Source of the DNA: Bacteroidales bacterium
Lineage (GTDB): Bacteria; Bacteroidota; Bacteroidia; Bacteroidales; WCHB1-69
Direction of reading: 5' to 3'
DNA length: 63,660 nt
Assembly (NCBI GenBank): GCA_017649855.1
Contig: JAGCGA010000031.1
Location: forward strand, 1-63,660
The notes beneath the pieces were generated by a model, which saw only the letters and a program-made list of their open reading frames with translations, searched no databases and was not told the DNA's origin. This document shows, piece after piece, positions 26,801-33,183 of the stretch. Made by a program: the position numbers and the translations under genes. Positions within the stretch are counted from its first letter, which is position 1, and each line of letters opens with the position of its first letter.

Positions 26801-27330
26801 ACGACAATGACTACATCCCGGCCAACGAGCTCCAATTTCAGCACCGATATTGGGCCAAATACTGGTGGCACACCAATGCACAGAATCTGGATCTCGAGCA
26901 CCAGGGCTTTGACAGGACTTTCTACACGGAAGACAAGGGGAAGTATTACAACACTTTGGAACCGCTCAATGCCAATGGCAAGCACAATGTATATGACGAT
27001 TACAAAACCATGCTTGGCGATTGGTATCGTCCTGATCCAGACCTTGCTGCCCTGTTTACGAAAGATCTATTCATCTACAACAATGTGTCTATCCTATACT
27101 TGACCTCTCAAAACGACTATTTCTCCGACAACCTGTTGAAGATTGCCGAAGCCATCAAGCTTAGCAAAGACGACAAAGATATCATCTTCTTCCCTAACGC
27201 CAAGATGACCAATCCGGCACAGTCCACTTACTACACCATCAAGTTTGATACTATGAAGGCTAGCAATAAGAACAAATTGTTCCACGGTTATCAATGTGTA
27301 ATCAGCACCGAAGCTTTAAGCAACGACTAA
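17866..27330 (+). CDS. Giant TANFOR-type secreted protein (3,154 residues)
   Basis: Signal peptide MKKHIYLLAVLMMSLSAWA cleaved before QNQIITTISPKV. Residues 20-170 resemble the TANFOR domain of Bacteroidota secreted proteins (SPKVSAFPNTGLSYVDDP, LPEGQYSFCITPYQWDGYNN). Residues 260-720 are FN3-like beta domains rich in Tyr, Asp and Thr. A very long beta-rich middle (about 730-2150) repeats amphipathic strands with Gly/Phe and paired Cys (YECATCTKVTGFKGKLSITV, GGVVSINGFSGGFAYNMKSK). About residues 2400-2575 are a Gly/Ser/Thr-rich linker, then an unrecognised globular C-terminal region of about 575 residues. There is no type IX sorting domain and no lipobox, so surface retention probably depends on the neighbouring barrel; that is inference. 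The stop is 17 bases before the FN3-like gene, supporting one transcript. Function is unknown to me. Confidence 0.9.
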   Translation: MKKHIYLLAVLMMSLSAWAQNQIITTISPKVSAFPNTGLSYVDDPARYFAIQMVNTTGTAMDVFFTIELTADFTSAGQNYFIRTKKEIQPLTPLSIGGAPVIINRAIFDQVVGHLNASAYETNYDRNKLAQDLLSLPEGQYSFCITPYQWDGYNNPNPIQVGERTCFTFTICYTGSAPEFTSPISGLSAANLNNSNPANNLLQPTFNGRQRPISNSLPTNSNTLNPSPTNSLGDNGRHQFMAGSSDNRENSQYQRLPLSRQVIFTWTGVISNCLSPSDFFYYFKIVELTANQNVQEAIEHNGTVTTYNNQSNTTYIHDTVANRHFRLQPGHVYAAQVQAVPKRKLMTDIELSNDGKSQIITFVWGESGPVIMNSGGDNTNLHSVVSDNHSDIVSALRLPYIVSPGQDKGTIDALKAAIASEGALVPAAGTNAYVTNVDNGDLPYYQVPVADTLGISWMPVRGDSVLKVDYTAELYEYNGGAASNSMIGLPLKSYSTSVQQVHDFSPSATQLMSVAGDQWASSLQEGYKYLVHLKAETYYSYQKTTTYTITDYIHNVPVERDSVVNTVAFGSQEMSSDVVFAWGIDTGALDQVYPPQFTYPQNLSSKQWDDTLMFDIPEVARYDDFKFKWKAATGIDFQDSAYYKLLVAKLPKGKTPQQVKDTLFFKDSITTTSYMDTVLRDSLKTGEQYMAVLWVYVKQKEDLSEHYNLINKGKSIYTTFKLVEPRAYSADLNSKYKCNPKALDDLSKDIITPTADSLINNKVELKMGDFRLVLQTATLDKNKKRYSGDGYIIWHPMDMDVKLKVKVDTIQINKNYQIINGTAVSTATDSSTYLPALMNDLQLGDWSADDINRLASQFGEEDEVKDYYDKFIKYGEKYGKKYGGLVGPLVGENISTGVLTFPISLTDKEFTGSENVIFSINNMFFSPVTALMNMWAIFAAQDDDYYVPFVANNICMDEKSFFGKTDQHIDHFMARSYEQDLNDGYKIRFKASSNFADPKDGTVITIDTGKFTCLRAEIELDLNQNDFIGLSKDGLPMKGNVVKASMATEIRTWSDWVVKVSMDPFAVAGADRYTFYPTGKGIYYDHSSTQTPSVVSLTYDYLFGTPPPPEMKDEDKKKLTKATKEWTGFYWDELKVFLSDEISNTFTDTVDRKDSMVIYKYGLNNTIVDSVHYNYPGTRINFGAQGLIIDQYGFTAEFFVRDILSASTKEGWGWSFSLDTVAMKFTKNKYIYTRIMGGMGVPLFKGGFIYECSVGADSLTFNVQPRKDTMALDLWAASVNFLKESSYFRVQKVYKESGTRVDLTLNGHITINGSKIGLPSDFSLMKFEHMGMRNYNLSGKPKKGTASIEKFEFDIGEWSFASPQKFIGGSIEQTDAVTDKGKGGDIASVDIGGFTFSLTNIEPIVDYLGDDLKLGVSLAGKMKFVSGDCDFGASTGFSIWGVCEPKNKFHVKDVDGRLDSIVLDKIDFMIFKMSGTLNFSYECATCTKVTGFKGKLSITVMDVIDLTMAAGFGKGKDNKGEFSWWFFDGACKFPGGIPLGGVVSINGFSGGFAYNMKSKYNLDDPKYSAKGLLEVANKNDDKETLQASGMDFDPARDCWVANAGISLILTGAENTMNADGLVTVRFVDSHFSGLFIEANAYMLTKMNKEATPGDGGNNKGTLIKAKTIIGFENTPNYHYFRLSICLKSKMSLSDLLAGANTTELNALKGKVKGAIHSGVAMVTTPNIATALVNAVDEKDSELSSHTEEDRKAAENASESGGANTKKPSISASLEIQIPFDFELKHYKKSYEGHKKGQVDWYVALGKPKYEDRLLLKANIDLVVVKAETEFTFYMQTGNAFAYEMPPLSQALQDFFGIAKSEKKLDANSQSVKNSRKISDTDWLKIDKAGGFCLGATFHAGLELNFFLYIDISADLGFDVALLDVNGLGCPGYPRIGQNDFYALGRVYAALQGDVGLKINLGFWKGKFSLFKAGVGALLQGGGPNPSYCYGLLRFKVSLLNGLIKFSTSCDFKLGDVCVPGAGDPLANVKLFENVTPGFETEKEAKDKSNLQSPLQVGTIVSNMPWNRDVFLADQDGRNARRFRFQLMAGKCRYDIKSTENGSYSSVSNSQALTFTYSKKDANVMLFECADGGLVANTFNRLKLNARAFEYRTKTVKDLGKILNDKRKDVMYNYADGSIYSENPSSTQYGWFDPIFFNDETNRYDIKPFVKDSIFYFKTNQLDTTLRNQVIFSWPYNGETHFPAKEYVHSEAHSGNSGMGAYYNQYHTSSSTGPIPYCNLYLFKERKDLLDKTYLADNGKELKIYLLKAGLEDGELAECSYSYSISRRIPVLSVQLPEKEYGLSGGWGARMLKFIIVDKDAYDNALAAAMEAADITMKQAEYSSRISDETYSLAAQAHAQASGRGRRGNTGSGGGGGGGHVIVGSLDSGTSGLQLAGKPSGSGSGSGGTSGMVLASGGSSSGSSGSGTAHRVTRGTTSSGSSGTTATSVSGRALQGLAGNGSGSTNILSGTVVTSRGGTTTTTSSSGTVSRKVAQQVAAAANNSTGTSGRTGTSVRDHTGRTSSSSSDHFRHNRRNDRVVAAVQQSTAIQSTLNIQNEMLDEIYMDMQDVGKDSMTYIRTKLKEGYKISCAIGSEIYQWTWYVDPYYNTYQEMLEGYFGKNMSNFDMPLLYTANTDKGDYVHVQSSKVANDPMGKLGFLFLKYDPQDPNRYSTSCTMPPICYFTIRKSTDNKLIAAHKRNFQYLLDLERDFKKTELETVFHSYCDDEQIKWKESGSTLMNATTAAEYRKIINKGLILSSSDAYYFKSIDHRINGNSDFAQCVPANYHPTSWDLPCILETYVKEGQQREPLDNQFFETKFAYAAPRYVPNQTENWEWYLKDYATIAMMDDISKIRGFMNDMQRHAKALDQRGWSYKRKIINRFSDASHINSFMTYTAFPYDMPEIFRVNHFVKAIDMVTYYTRKKVQYLTSSGTYCGFYNHDNDYIPANELQFQHRYWAKYWWHTNAQNLDLEHQGFDRTFYTEDKGKYYNTLEPLNANGKHNVYDDYKTMLGDWYRPDPDLAALFTKDLFIYNNVSILYLTSQNDYFSDNLLKIAEAIKLSKDDKDIIFFPNAKMTNPAQSTYYTIKFDTMKASNKNKLFHGYQCVISTEALSND

Positions 27331-27347
27331 CTCTAAAAACAACAGCT

Positions 27348-29546
27348 ATGACAAAGAAAAACATTCAATTATTCAGCATAGATTTCCTTTTAGGATTTGT
27401 TTTCTTCCTTTTCGCGATGCCTTCGGCGATAGCACAGGAGGCGGATACGGAGGATGACTCTCCACAGTCGTTGTACCAATATACGGTGATGGCGCGCAGC
27501 TATGGCGACAGTATCGTTTTGCGCTGGCTCCCGCAGGATGCCGGCGTGTGGCGGGTTGCCAGTCACTACGGATGGCGCGTCTCCCGTCTGAAGACCGACG
27601 CGGAGATGGAAGCCAATCCGGCAGACTCCTCCAACCTGGACATCTTCCTCTCCCCGAATCCCGTCCGGGCCTTGACCTTGGACGAGATGAAGGCAAGATA
27701 CGACTCCACGCACTTCTACGTGGGTGTGGCCGCGCAAGCCCTCTATGGCGAGTCGTATTACAACCCGCAGGAGAAAGACGGCTTTGAGAACTACGTCTTC
27801 CGCAAGGACCAGGAGCAGACCCAGCGCCAGGTGATGGCCTACGTGGCCGCCGAAGGGCACATTGACGCGGCCGACGCCCTCGGTCTCCGCATCGTGGACA
27901 AGAGCGTCAAAAAGGGCGAGCTCTACACCTACACCATTGAGAGCCTCATCCCGCCGGAGATCATCCAGCTGCCCACGAAGATCTTGGACGTGGAGAACAT
28001 CCCATTCAAACGTGAGGCCGAGGATCTCGTCCCTGAGATCGAGTTCTACCAGTACTCTCCCTACACAGCCTTCATCTATTGGGCCAAGGGCAGACTGTCT
28101 GGCTATTTCGTAGAACGCAGTGAGGACAACGGCAAGCACTGGAAAGCCCTCAACGATGCCCCCATCTTCCCCTACGACCCGGATGAGGAGACCTACGCGG
28201 TCTTCGGCCAGACCATCGGCGAGATCTTGGAGGGACACGTCGGCACCTTCGACTCCTTGGAGCTGAACAAGAAGTATATCTATCGGGTGAAGGCCTTCGA
28301 CGCCTTCGGCGACTATGCCCCGGCGCAGCAGTCGGAGCCCTTTGAGATGGCAGATGTCATCCCGCCCTGCGTGCCGGTGCTTGACTTCGTCATCCCCGAG
28401 GACAACAAGGTCTGCTATCTGGAATGGTACATGGACAAGCAAGACGAGGACCTGAAGGGCTTTGTGGTCACCTTTGCCGACGAGCCCGCCGGCCCGTGGG
28501 TAGAGGCCTCCGAGCTATTGCCGCCCAAGACCCGCAAGTGGACCGACAAGAACGCCCACGACCGCGGGCGCGGATATTACCGAGTTTTTGCCGTGGACAA
28601 CCACAACAACGTCTCCTACTCCCTCTCCCAGAGCAACAACATCGAGGACGATGTGGATCCCTCCGCCCCCAAGAACCTGGGCGGCGCCGTTGACACCGCC
28701 GGCGTGGTCTATCTGCAATGGGACAAGAACCCCGAGAAGGATGTGATCGGCTACCGCGTCTATTTCGCCAACCAGCTGGACCACGACTTCATCCAGAAGA
28801 CCAGCCAGTGCAACGAGGAGCTCTTCTTCTGGGACACCCTCTCCCTCCACACCCTGACCAAATACATCTATTATTATGTGGTGGCCGAGGACTATAGTCA
28901 CAACATGTCCGCACCTTCCGACACACTGGCCATTCCGGTGCCCGACATCGTGCCGCCGGGGTTGGCCCTGCTCCAAGACTACACCCAGACCGACGAGTCG
29001 GTGACCTTCACCTGGCTGCAGAGCGTCTCCGATGACGTGGTGGCCTACGTCGTCTATCGCAAAAAAGACAACGAGAAGCAGTGGAAGGCCATCCGCATCA
29101 TCAGCCCTGACGAGCTGGAGCCCGGCGCCTCCTTCTTCCTCACCGACTACCCGGAGCCCTCGGCGGTCAACTACAACTACTGTATCGAGGTCTTCGACAA
29201 CAGCCGGCTCACCTCGGGCAAGACGGGCCAGACGACCGTCCGTTTCCGCGGGGCCTCCGTCATCAACATCCCGCTCACCCTGAAGGGTTCCCTCAACAAG
29301 CAGAAGACCTGCGCCAACCTCTCTTTCACCTACGAGTACAAGTCCAAGAGCGACTACTACGGCGTCGTCTTCAAGTCAGTGAACGGCGAGCCCGCCTACG
29401 CGTGCGGCAGCTTCCACCGCGGGGAGACCACCTTCACCGACTGCAACGTGAAGTCGGGCAGCAAGGTCACCTACCACATCCAGATGTTCCTGGGCAAGGG
29501 CAAGCGCTCCCAGAAGTCGGAAGAGATCACCATCTCCGTGCCCTAG
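27348..29546 (+). CDS. Fibronectin type III-like secreted protein of the TANFOR locus
   Basis: 732 residues from ATG 27348; an upstream in-frame ATG at 27294 lies inside the giant gene and would bury the signal peptide. The signal peptide is FLLGFVFFLFAMPSAIA, cleaved before QEADTEDD. At least four FN3-type beta sandwiches follow, recognisable by TAFIYWAKGRLSGYFVERSE, KVCYLEWYMDKQDEDLKGFV, VVYLQWDKNPEKDVIGYRVY and VTFTWLQSVSDDVVAYVVYR, each followed by a Tyr-containing strand. No sorting domain or enzyme motif is seen. As the last gene of the locus before a strong terminator it is probably co-expressed with the barrel and the giant protein; FN3-like domains usually mediate protein or glycan contacts. 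Partner and ligand are unknown. Confidence 0.88.
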   Translation: MTKKNIQLFSIDFLLGFVFFLFAMPSAIAQEADTEDDSPQSLYQYTVMARSYGDSIVLRWLPQDAGVWRVASHYGWRVSRLKTDAEMEANPADSSNLDIFLSPNPVRALTLDEMKARYDSTHFYVGVAAQALYGESYYNPQEKDGFENYVFRKDQEQTQRQVMAYVAAEGHIDAADALGLRIVDKSVKKGELYTYTIESLIPPEIIQLPTKILDVENIPFKREAEDLVPEIEFYQYSPYTAFIYWAKGRLSGYFVERSEDNGKHWKALNDAPIFPYDPDEETYAVFGQTIGEILEGHVGTFDSLELNKKYIYRVKAFDAFGDYAPAQQSEPFEMADVIPPCVPVLDFVIPEDNKVCYLEWYMDKQDEDLKGFVVTFADEPAGPWVEASELLPPKTRKWTDKNAHDRGRGYYRVFAVDNHNNVSYSLSQSNNIEDDVDPSAPKNLGGAVDTAGVVYLQWDKNPEKDVIGYRVYFANQLDHDFIQKTSQCNEELFFWDTLSLHTLTKYIYYYVVAEDYSHNMSAPSDTLAIPVPDIVPPGLALLQDYTQTDESVTFTWLQSVSDDVVAYVVYRKKDNEKQWKAIRIISPDELEPGASFFLTDYPEPSAVNYNYCIEVFDNSRLTSGKTGQTTVRFRGASVINIPLTLKGSLNKQKTCANLSFTYEYKSKSDYYGVVFKSVNGEPAYACGSFHRGETTFTDCNVKSGSKVTYHIQMFLGKGKRSQKSEEITISVP

Positions 29547-29566
29547 CGGTTACGGACCAGCCGAAT

Positions 29567-29605
29567 AAAAAAAGGTGGATGCTATCGGATAGCACCCACC
29601 TTTTT
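29567..29605. terminator. Strong bidirectional intrinsic terminator
   Basis: AAAAAGGTGGATGCTATC-GGATAGCACCCACCTTTTT forms a long GC-containing stem with A- and T-runs on the two sides. It lies between the convergent FN3-like gene and ilvE. Confidence 0.92.
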
Positions 29606-29623
29606 AGTGTTCAGACGTATCGG

Positions 29624-30646
29624 TTAGCACTCCACGATGGTGCACCAGCCGTACTTGTCTTCGATCTCTCCATATTGGATACCCATGAGGATCTCGCGCA
29701 TCTTGACAGACCAAGGACCGGGCTTGCCGTCTTTGGCGATGACATAGACTTCGCCAGTCTCGCGGTCTTGGATCTTGTGGATCGGGGAGATGACGGCGGC
29801 GGTACCGCAGGCGCCGGCTTCCTCGAAGGTGCCGATCTCGGTGAGCGGGATGTGGCGGCGTTCCACCACGAGGCCGAGGTCAGCAGCGATGGTGCGCAAG
29901 CTCATATTGGTGATGGAAGGCAGGATGGAGCCGGAGTCCGGGGTCACATACTTGCCGTCCTTGATACCGAAGAAGTTGGCGGGGCCAGCCTCGTCGATGT
30001 AGGTCTTCGTCTTGGCATCAGCGAAGATAGAAGCGCTGAAGCCCTCTTTGTGGGCGCGTTCGCCAGCGCGCAGGGAAGCGGCATAGTTGCCACCCACCTT
30101 CACATGGCCGGTACCCATAGGAGCGGCACGGTCATAGTCCTTGGCAATCTGCATGTCGGTCGGCTTGAAGCCCTCTTTGAAGTAGGGGCCTACCGGCATC
30201 ACGAAGACGATGAAGAGATACTCGTCGGCAGGTTTCACACCGATGGTGGCGCCAGTACCGATCAACAACGGACGGATGTAGAGAGAGCCCTCTGTTCCGT
30301 AAGGCGGGATATATTCGGCGTTAGCCTTGATCACCATCTCCAGCGCATCGAAGAAGAGCTTCTCGGGAATAGGTGCCAACATGATGGTATCGGCGGAGTT
30401 GTTGAGACGTTTCCAGTTCTCTTCCCAACGGAACAGACGCACTTTGCCGTCTTTGCCACGGAAGGCCTTCATGCCTTCGAAAGCCTCCTGACCGTAGTGC
30501 AGGCAGGAAGCAGCCATGTGCATAGGGATGTACTCGTCAGAGCTGAGCTCCAGTTTGCCCCATTCGCCGTTTCTGAAATAGCAGCGAACATTGTAATCGG
30601 TTTTCACATAACCGAAAGAAAGGTTTTTCCAATCAATGTTTTTCAT
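29624..30646 (-). CDS. ilvE: Branched-chain-amino-acid aminotransferase
   Basis: 340 residues, the usual length for the long (eukaryote-like, class IV) form of this PLP enzyme found in Bacteroidota. It transfers the amino group between glutamate and the 2-oxo acids of leucine, isoleucine and valine. The PLP lysine is Lys183 in MGTGHVKVGGNYAASL. Other family blocks are CLHYGQEAFEGMKAFRG near the N-terminus, GSLYIRPLLIGTGATIGVKP, and PLTEIGTFEEAGACGTAAVI with the substrate-site GACGTAA. It starts 27 bases after apt and is probably co-transcribed with it. The 2-oxo acids it makes or uses are also substrates of the ferredoxin-dependent oxidoreductase encoded at 37506-40298. Confidence 0.96.
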   Translation of the reverse strand: MKNIDWKNLSFGYVKTDYNVRCYFRNGEWGKLELSSDEYIPMHMAASCLHYGQEAFEGMKAFRGKDGKVRLFRWEENWKRLNNSADTIMLAPIPEKLFFDALEMVIKANAEYIPPYGTEGSLYIRPLLIGTGATIGVKPADEYLFIVFVMPVGPYFKEGFKPTDMQIAKDYDRAAPMGTGHVKVGGNYAASLRAGERAHKEGFSASIFADAKTKTYIDEAGPANFFGIKDGKYVTPDSGSILPSITNMSLRTIAADLGLVVERRHIPLTEIGTFEEAGACGTAAVISPIHKIQDRETGEVYVIAKDGKPGPWSVKMREILMGIQYGEIEDKYGWCTIVEC

Positions 30647-30673
30647 TACAAAAAAGTTTTTTTATGGATGTAG

Positions 30674-31189
30674 TTATAATTGTAACAAACTAAATGTTTT
30701 GAATTTCTTGAGTTTATCGCGGCCTTTGAGCGCGCTGAGTTCCATGAGGAAGAGCAGGTTGATTTCCGCGGGCTGGAAGTGGTCCACCAGCTTGACGGCG
30801 GCGGCCATCGAGCCTCCGGTGGCGAGCACATCGTCCACCATCAGGAGTCGTTTGCCCTGCGGCATGGCGTCCTTGTGGATCTCCACGGTGGCGGTGCCAT
30901 ACTCCAGATTGTAGGTCTCGCGGTAGGTCTCGGCCGGCAGCTTGCCCTTCTTGCGCACGGGCACAAAGGGGATGCCCAGCTCGTAGGCGATCACCGGGGC
31001 GAAGAAGAAACCGCGGGATTCCAAAGCCACCACGACTTCCGGGTTCACCTCGCGGGCAATGGTGAGCATCTCGTCCATCACTGCACGATAGGCCTCGCGG
31101 TCGTTCATTAACGTGGTGATATCGTAGAATTTAATGCCCGGAGTGGGAAAATCGTCGATGGTTCGAATCTTCGTTTTTTCAAACTGCAT
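30674..31189 (-). CDS. apt: Adenine phosphoribosyltransferase
   Basis: 171 residues from ATG 31189, which lies 23 bases downstream of a -7 box; the longer frame to 31249 would cross that promoter. The enzyme salvages adenine with PRPP to AMP in the cytosol. The diagnostic PRPP-binding motif is LLMVDDVLATGGS. N-terminal KIRTIDDFPTPGIKFYDIT and the flexible-loop part VPVRKKGKLPAETYRETYNLEYG are typical of bacterial Apt. It is divergent from ptb with a shared intergenic region and leads into ilvE. Confidence 0.96.
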   Translation of the reverse strand: MQFEKTKIRTIDDFPTPGIKFYDITTLMNDREAYRAVMDEMLTIAREVNPEVVVALESRGFFFAPVIAYELGIPFVPVRKKGKLPAETYRETYNLEYGTATVEIHKDAMPQGKRLLMVDDVLATGGSMAAAVKLVDHFQPAEINLLFLMELSALKGRDKLKKFKTFSLLQL

Positions 31190-31211
31190 AATTCTCTTTT
31201 TAATAGGCGGG

Positions 31212-31219
31212 CAAAGATA
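31212..31219 (-). promoter_or_regulatory. -7 promoter box TAtcTTTG for apt-ilvE
   Basis: The minus strand reads TATCTTTGCCC, 23 bases before ATG 31189. It is divergent from the ptb promoter 12 bases away. Confidence 0.6.
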
Positions 31220-31231
31220 CGATTTTTTTAT

Positions 31232-31239
31232 TACTTTTG
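31232..31239 (+). promoter_or_regulatory. -7 promoter box TActTTTG for ptb
   Basis: TACTTTTGCGC lies 40 bases before ATG 31279 and forms a divergent promoter pair with apt. Confidence 0.6.
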
Positions 31240-31278
31240 CGCATCCCAAACGCTAAATCAAATTAAAAACACAACAAT

Positions 31279-32184
31279 ATGAGTATCACAAAATTAGATC
31301 AGATTATCGACTTAGTGAAGTCTAAACCCAGAAAGAGATTGGTGGCTGCCTATGCCAACGATGAACACACGATTGACGCAGTCAACGCTGCCGTGGACAT
31401 GGGCGTGGTAGATGCCACGCTGGTAGGTGATGAGGAGACCATCAAGCAGGTATGTGCGGGTCTCGGCATCGACGCCGGCAAGTTCCACATCGTGCATGAG
31501 CCGGTGGACACCAAGGCTGCCGCGCTCTGCTGCGAGATGATCAACAACAAGGAGGGTGACATCCTGATGAAGGGCCTTCTCTCCACCGACAAATACATGC
31601 GCGCCATCCTGAACAAGGAGAAAGGTCTGTGTCCGCCGAAGGCCACCCTTTCGCACGTGGCCGTCATCGAGAACCCGAGCTACCACAAGCTGCTGGTCGT
31701 CAGCGATGCCGCCATCATCCCCCTGCCGGAGCTGAAGCAGAAGCAGGACATCCTGAAGTATCTGGTCAGCATTGCCAAGGCGATGGGTAACGAGATGCCG
31801 AAGGTGGCTGTCATCGCCGCCACGGAGCAGATGCTCGCCGGCATGCCCGCCTGTGTGGACGCCGCCATCCTCGCCACCATGGCCAAACGCGGCCAGTTCG
31901 GCAAGGTCAGCGTGGACGGACCGCTCTCCCTCGACATCGCCATCGACAAGGAGACTGCCGAGATCAAGAAGCTGGACAGCGAGGTGGCCGGCGACGCCGA
32001 CTGCCTGCTCTTCCCCAACATCGAGAGTGGCAACGTCTTCTACAAGTGCTGCACCAAGTTCAACAAGGCCGAGATCGGTGCCATGCTGATGGGTGCCAAG
32101 GTGCCTTGCGTGCTCACCTCCCGTGGCGACAGCGCCAAGACCAAACTCTACTCCATCTCCTTAGCCGCCCTCATGGCCAAGTAA
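31279..32184 (+). CDS. ptb: Phosphate butyryltransferase-type enzyme
   Basis: 301 residues, the length of phosphate butyryltransferase; phosphate acetyltransferases are longer or carry other blocks. It interconverts butyryl-CoA and phosphate with butyryl phosphate and CoA in the cytosol. Family blocks include GDILMKGLLSTDKYMRAILN, ATLSHVAVIENPSYHKLLVVSDAAIIPLP (in two parts), VDGPLSLDIAID, and near the end DCLLFPNIESGNVFYKC and GAKVPCVLTSRGDSAKTKLYS. The usual partner butyrate kinase (buk) is not next to it; cdaA follows 16 bases downstream instead. Branched-chain acyl phosphates are possible alternative substrates, which would fit the 2-oxoacid oxidoreductase operon nearby. Confidence 0.9.
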   Translation: MSITKLDQIIDLVKSKPRKRLVAAYANDEHTIDAVNAAVDMGVVDATLVGDEETIKQVCAGLGIDAGKFHIVHEPVDTKAAALCCEMINNKEGDILMKGLLSTDKYMRAILNKEKGLCPPKATLSHVAVIENPSYHKLLVVSDAAIIPLPELKQKQDILKYLVSIAKAMGNEMPKVAVIAATEQMLAGMPACVDAAILATMAKRGQFGKVSVDGPLSLDIAIDKETAEIKKLDSEVAGDADCLLFPNIESGNVFYKCCTKFNKAEIGAMLMGAKVPCVLTSRGDSAKTKLYSISLAALMAK

Positions 32185-32199
32185 CCATCCCCTTCCGAC

Positions 32200-32994
32200 A
32201 TGATGACCCTACTGGCAGATCTCAGCTTCATCAACTTCCGGTTCATCGACGTACTGGACATCCTCATCGTGGCCATCCTCTTCTTCGAGCTCTACAAGCT
32301 CACCAAGGGCACGGCGGCGGTGAAGCTGTTCTGGATCATCTTCCTCTTCTACGTCATCTGGAAGCTGGTGGGCTATTTCCACTTCACCTTGCTGTCAGGC
32401 CTTGTCGGGGAGATCTTCAGCGTAGGTATCATCGCGCTGATGATCATCTTCCAGCCCGAGATCCGCAAGTTCATGCTCTTCCTGGGCAATGGCAAGTTCC
32501 TGAGTTTTTTCACAGACAAGTTTGGCAAGCAGGAGGACTTCAATGCCTACTCCAACGAGATTCTGGCGGTGCAGGAAGCCTGCGGTCACATGTCGAAATC
32601 CAAGACCGGCGCACTGATCATCTTTGCGCGGCAGACTCCGTTGGACGACTTTCTACAGACGGGCGATCCCATTGATGCGTATCCGTCCAACGAGTTGTTA
32701 GAGAACATCTTTTTCAAGAATAGTCCGTTGCACGACGGTGCGGTGATCATCAAGGACCACCGCATCGCCGCCGCGCGGTGCATCCTGCCCGTCTCTAAAA
32801 ATCCGGACCTGCCCCAGGAGGTGGGTCTGCGCCACCGCTCCGCCCTCGGCTCCACCGAGATGACCGACGCCATCGCCGTGGTCGTCTCCGAACAGACCGG
32901 CACCATCTCGGTCTGCAAAGCGGGCAAGCTCACCCGCGACATCTCGCCCGTGGAGCTGCGGCAGATGCTCATCATGGAGCTCACCGAAGATTAA
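32200..32994 (+). CDS. cdaA: Membrane-bound diadenylate cyclase (c-di-AMP synthase)
   Basis: 264 residues. Three N-terminal membrane helices (DVLDILIVAILFFELY, KLFWIIFLFYVIWKLVGYF, EIFSVGIIALMIIF) precede a cytosolic DisA_N cyclase domain with the two signature motifs, DGA (179-181, in SPLHDGAVII) and RHR (211-213, in VGLRHRSALGSTEM). It condenses two ATP to cyclic di-AMP, a second messenger tied to osmolyte and cell-wall control. It starts 16 bases after ptb and is probably in the same transcript. The usual cdaR and glmM neighbours of Firmicutes are absent, as is common in Bacteroidota. Confidence 0.95.
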   Translation: MMTLLADLSFINFRFIDVLDILIVAILFFELYKLTKGTAAVKLFWIIFLFYVIWKLVGYFHFTLLSGLVGEIFSVGIIALMIIFQPEIRKFMLFLGNGKFLSFFTDKFGKQEDFNAYSNEILAVQEACGHMSKSKTGALIIFARQTPLDDFLQTGDPIDAYPSNELLENIFFKNSPLHDGAVIIKDHRIAAARCILPVSKNPDLPQEVGLRHRSALGSTEMTDAIAVVVSEQTGTISVCKAGKLTRDISPVELRQMLIMELTED

Positions 32995-33000
32995 CATCCT

Positions 33001-33114
33001 TGTGCCGGAGGCACACACCCTCCATAACCCCACATGCCATGTGGGGCGAAGGCTGCATAGCCTGACACCCAGCGTGCCAGAGGCACGCGATCCATCAAAA
33101 AAAAAAAAAAAAAA
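33001..33114 (+). repeat. Cluster of REP-like hairpins and an A-tract after cdaA
   Basis: Four short palindromes in a row: GTGCCGGAGGCAC (33002-33014), CCCACATGCCATGTGGG (about 33028-33044), GGCTGCATAGCC (about 33049-33060) and GCGTGCCAGAGGCACGC (33072-33088). The last has the same stem as the hairpins of the IS200-type element 17 kb away. About 18 consecutive A follow (about 33097-33114). It looks like an extragenic REP/BIME unit that may also stop ptb-cdaA transcription. Confidence 0.75.
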
Positions 33115-33149
33115 TGCAAATGAAGACACAATATTTTGAAAATATTTTG

Positions 33150-33157
33150 TATTTTTG
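33150..33157 (+). promoter_or_regulatory. -7 promoter box TAttTTTG for the DUF5618-type gene
   Basis: TATTTTTGCGCC lies 27 bases before ATG 33184. It supports the start at 33184 over the longer frame beginning at 33136, which would run through the box. Confidence 0.6.
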
Positions 33158-33183
33158 CGCCAAAACAACAAACAAACAAAACT

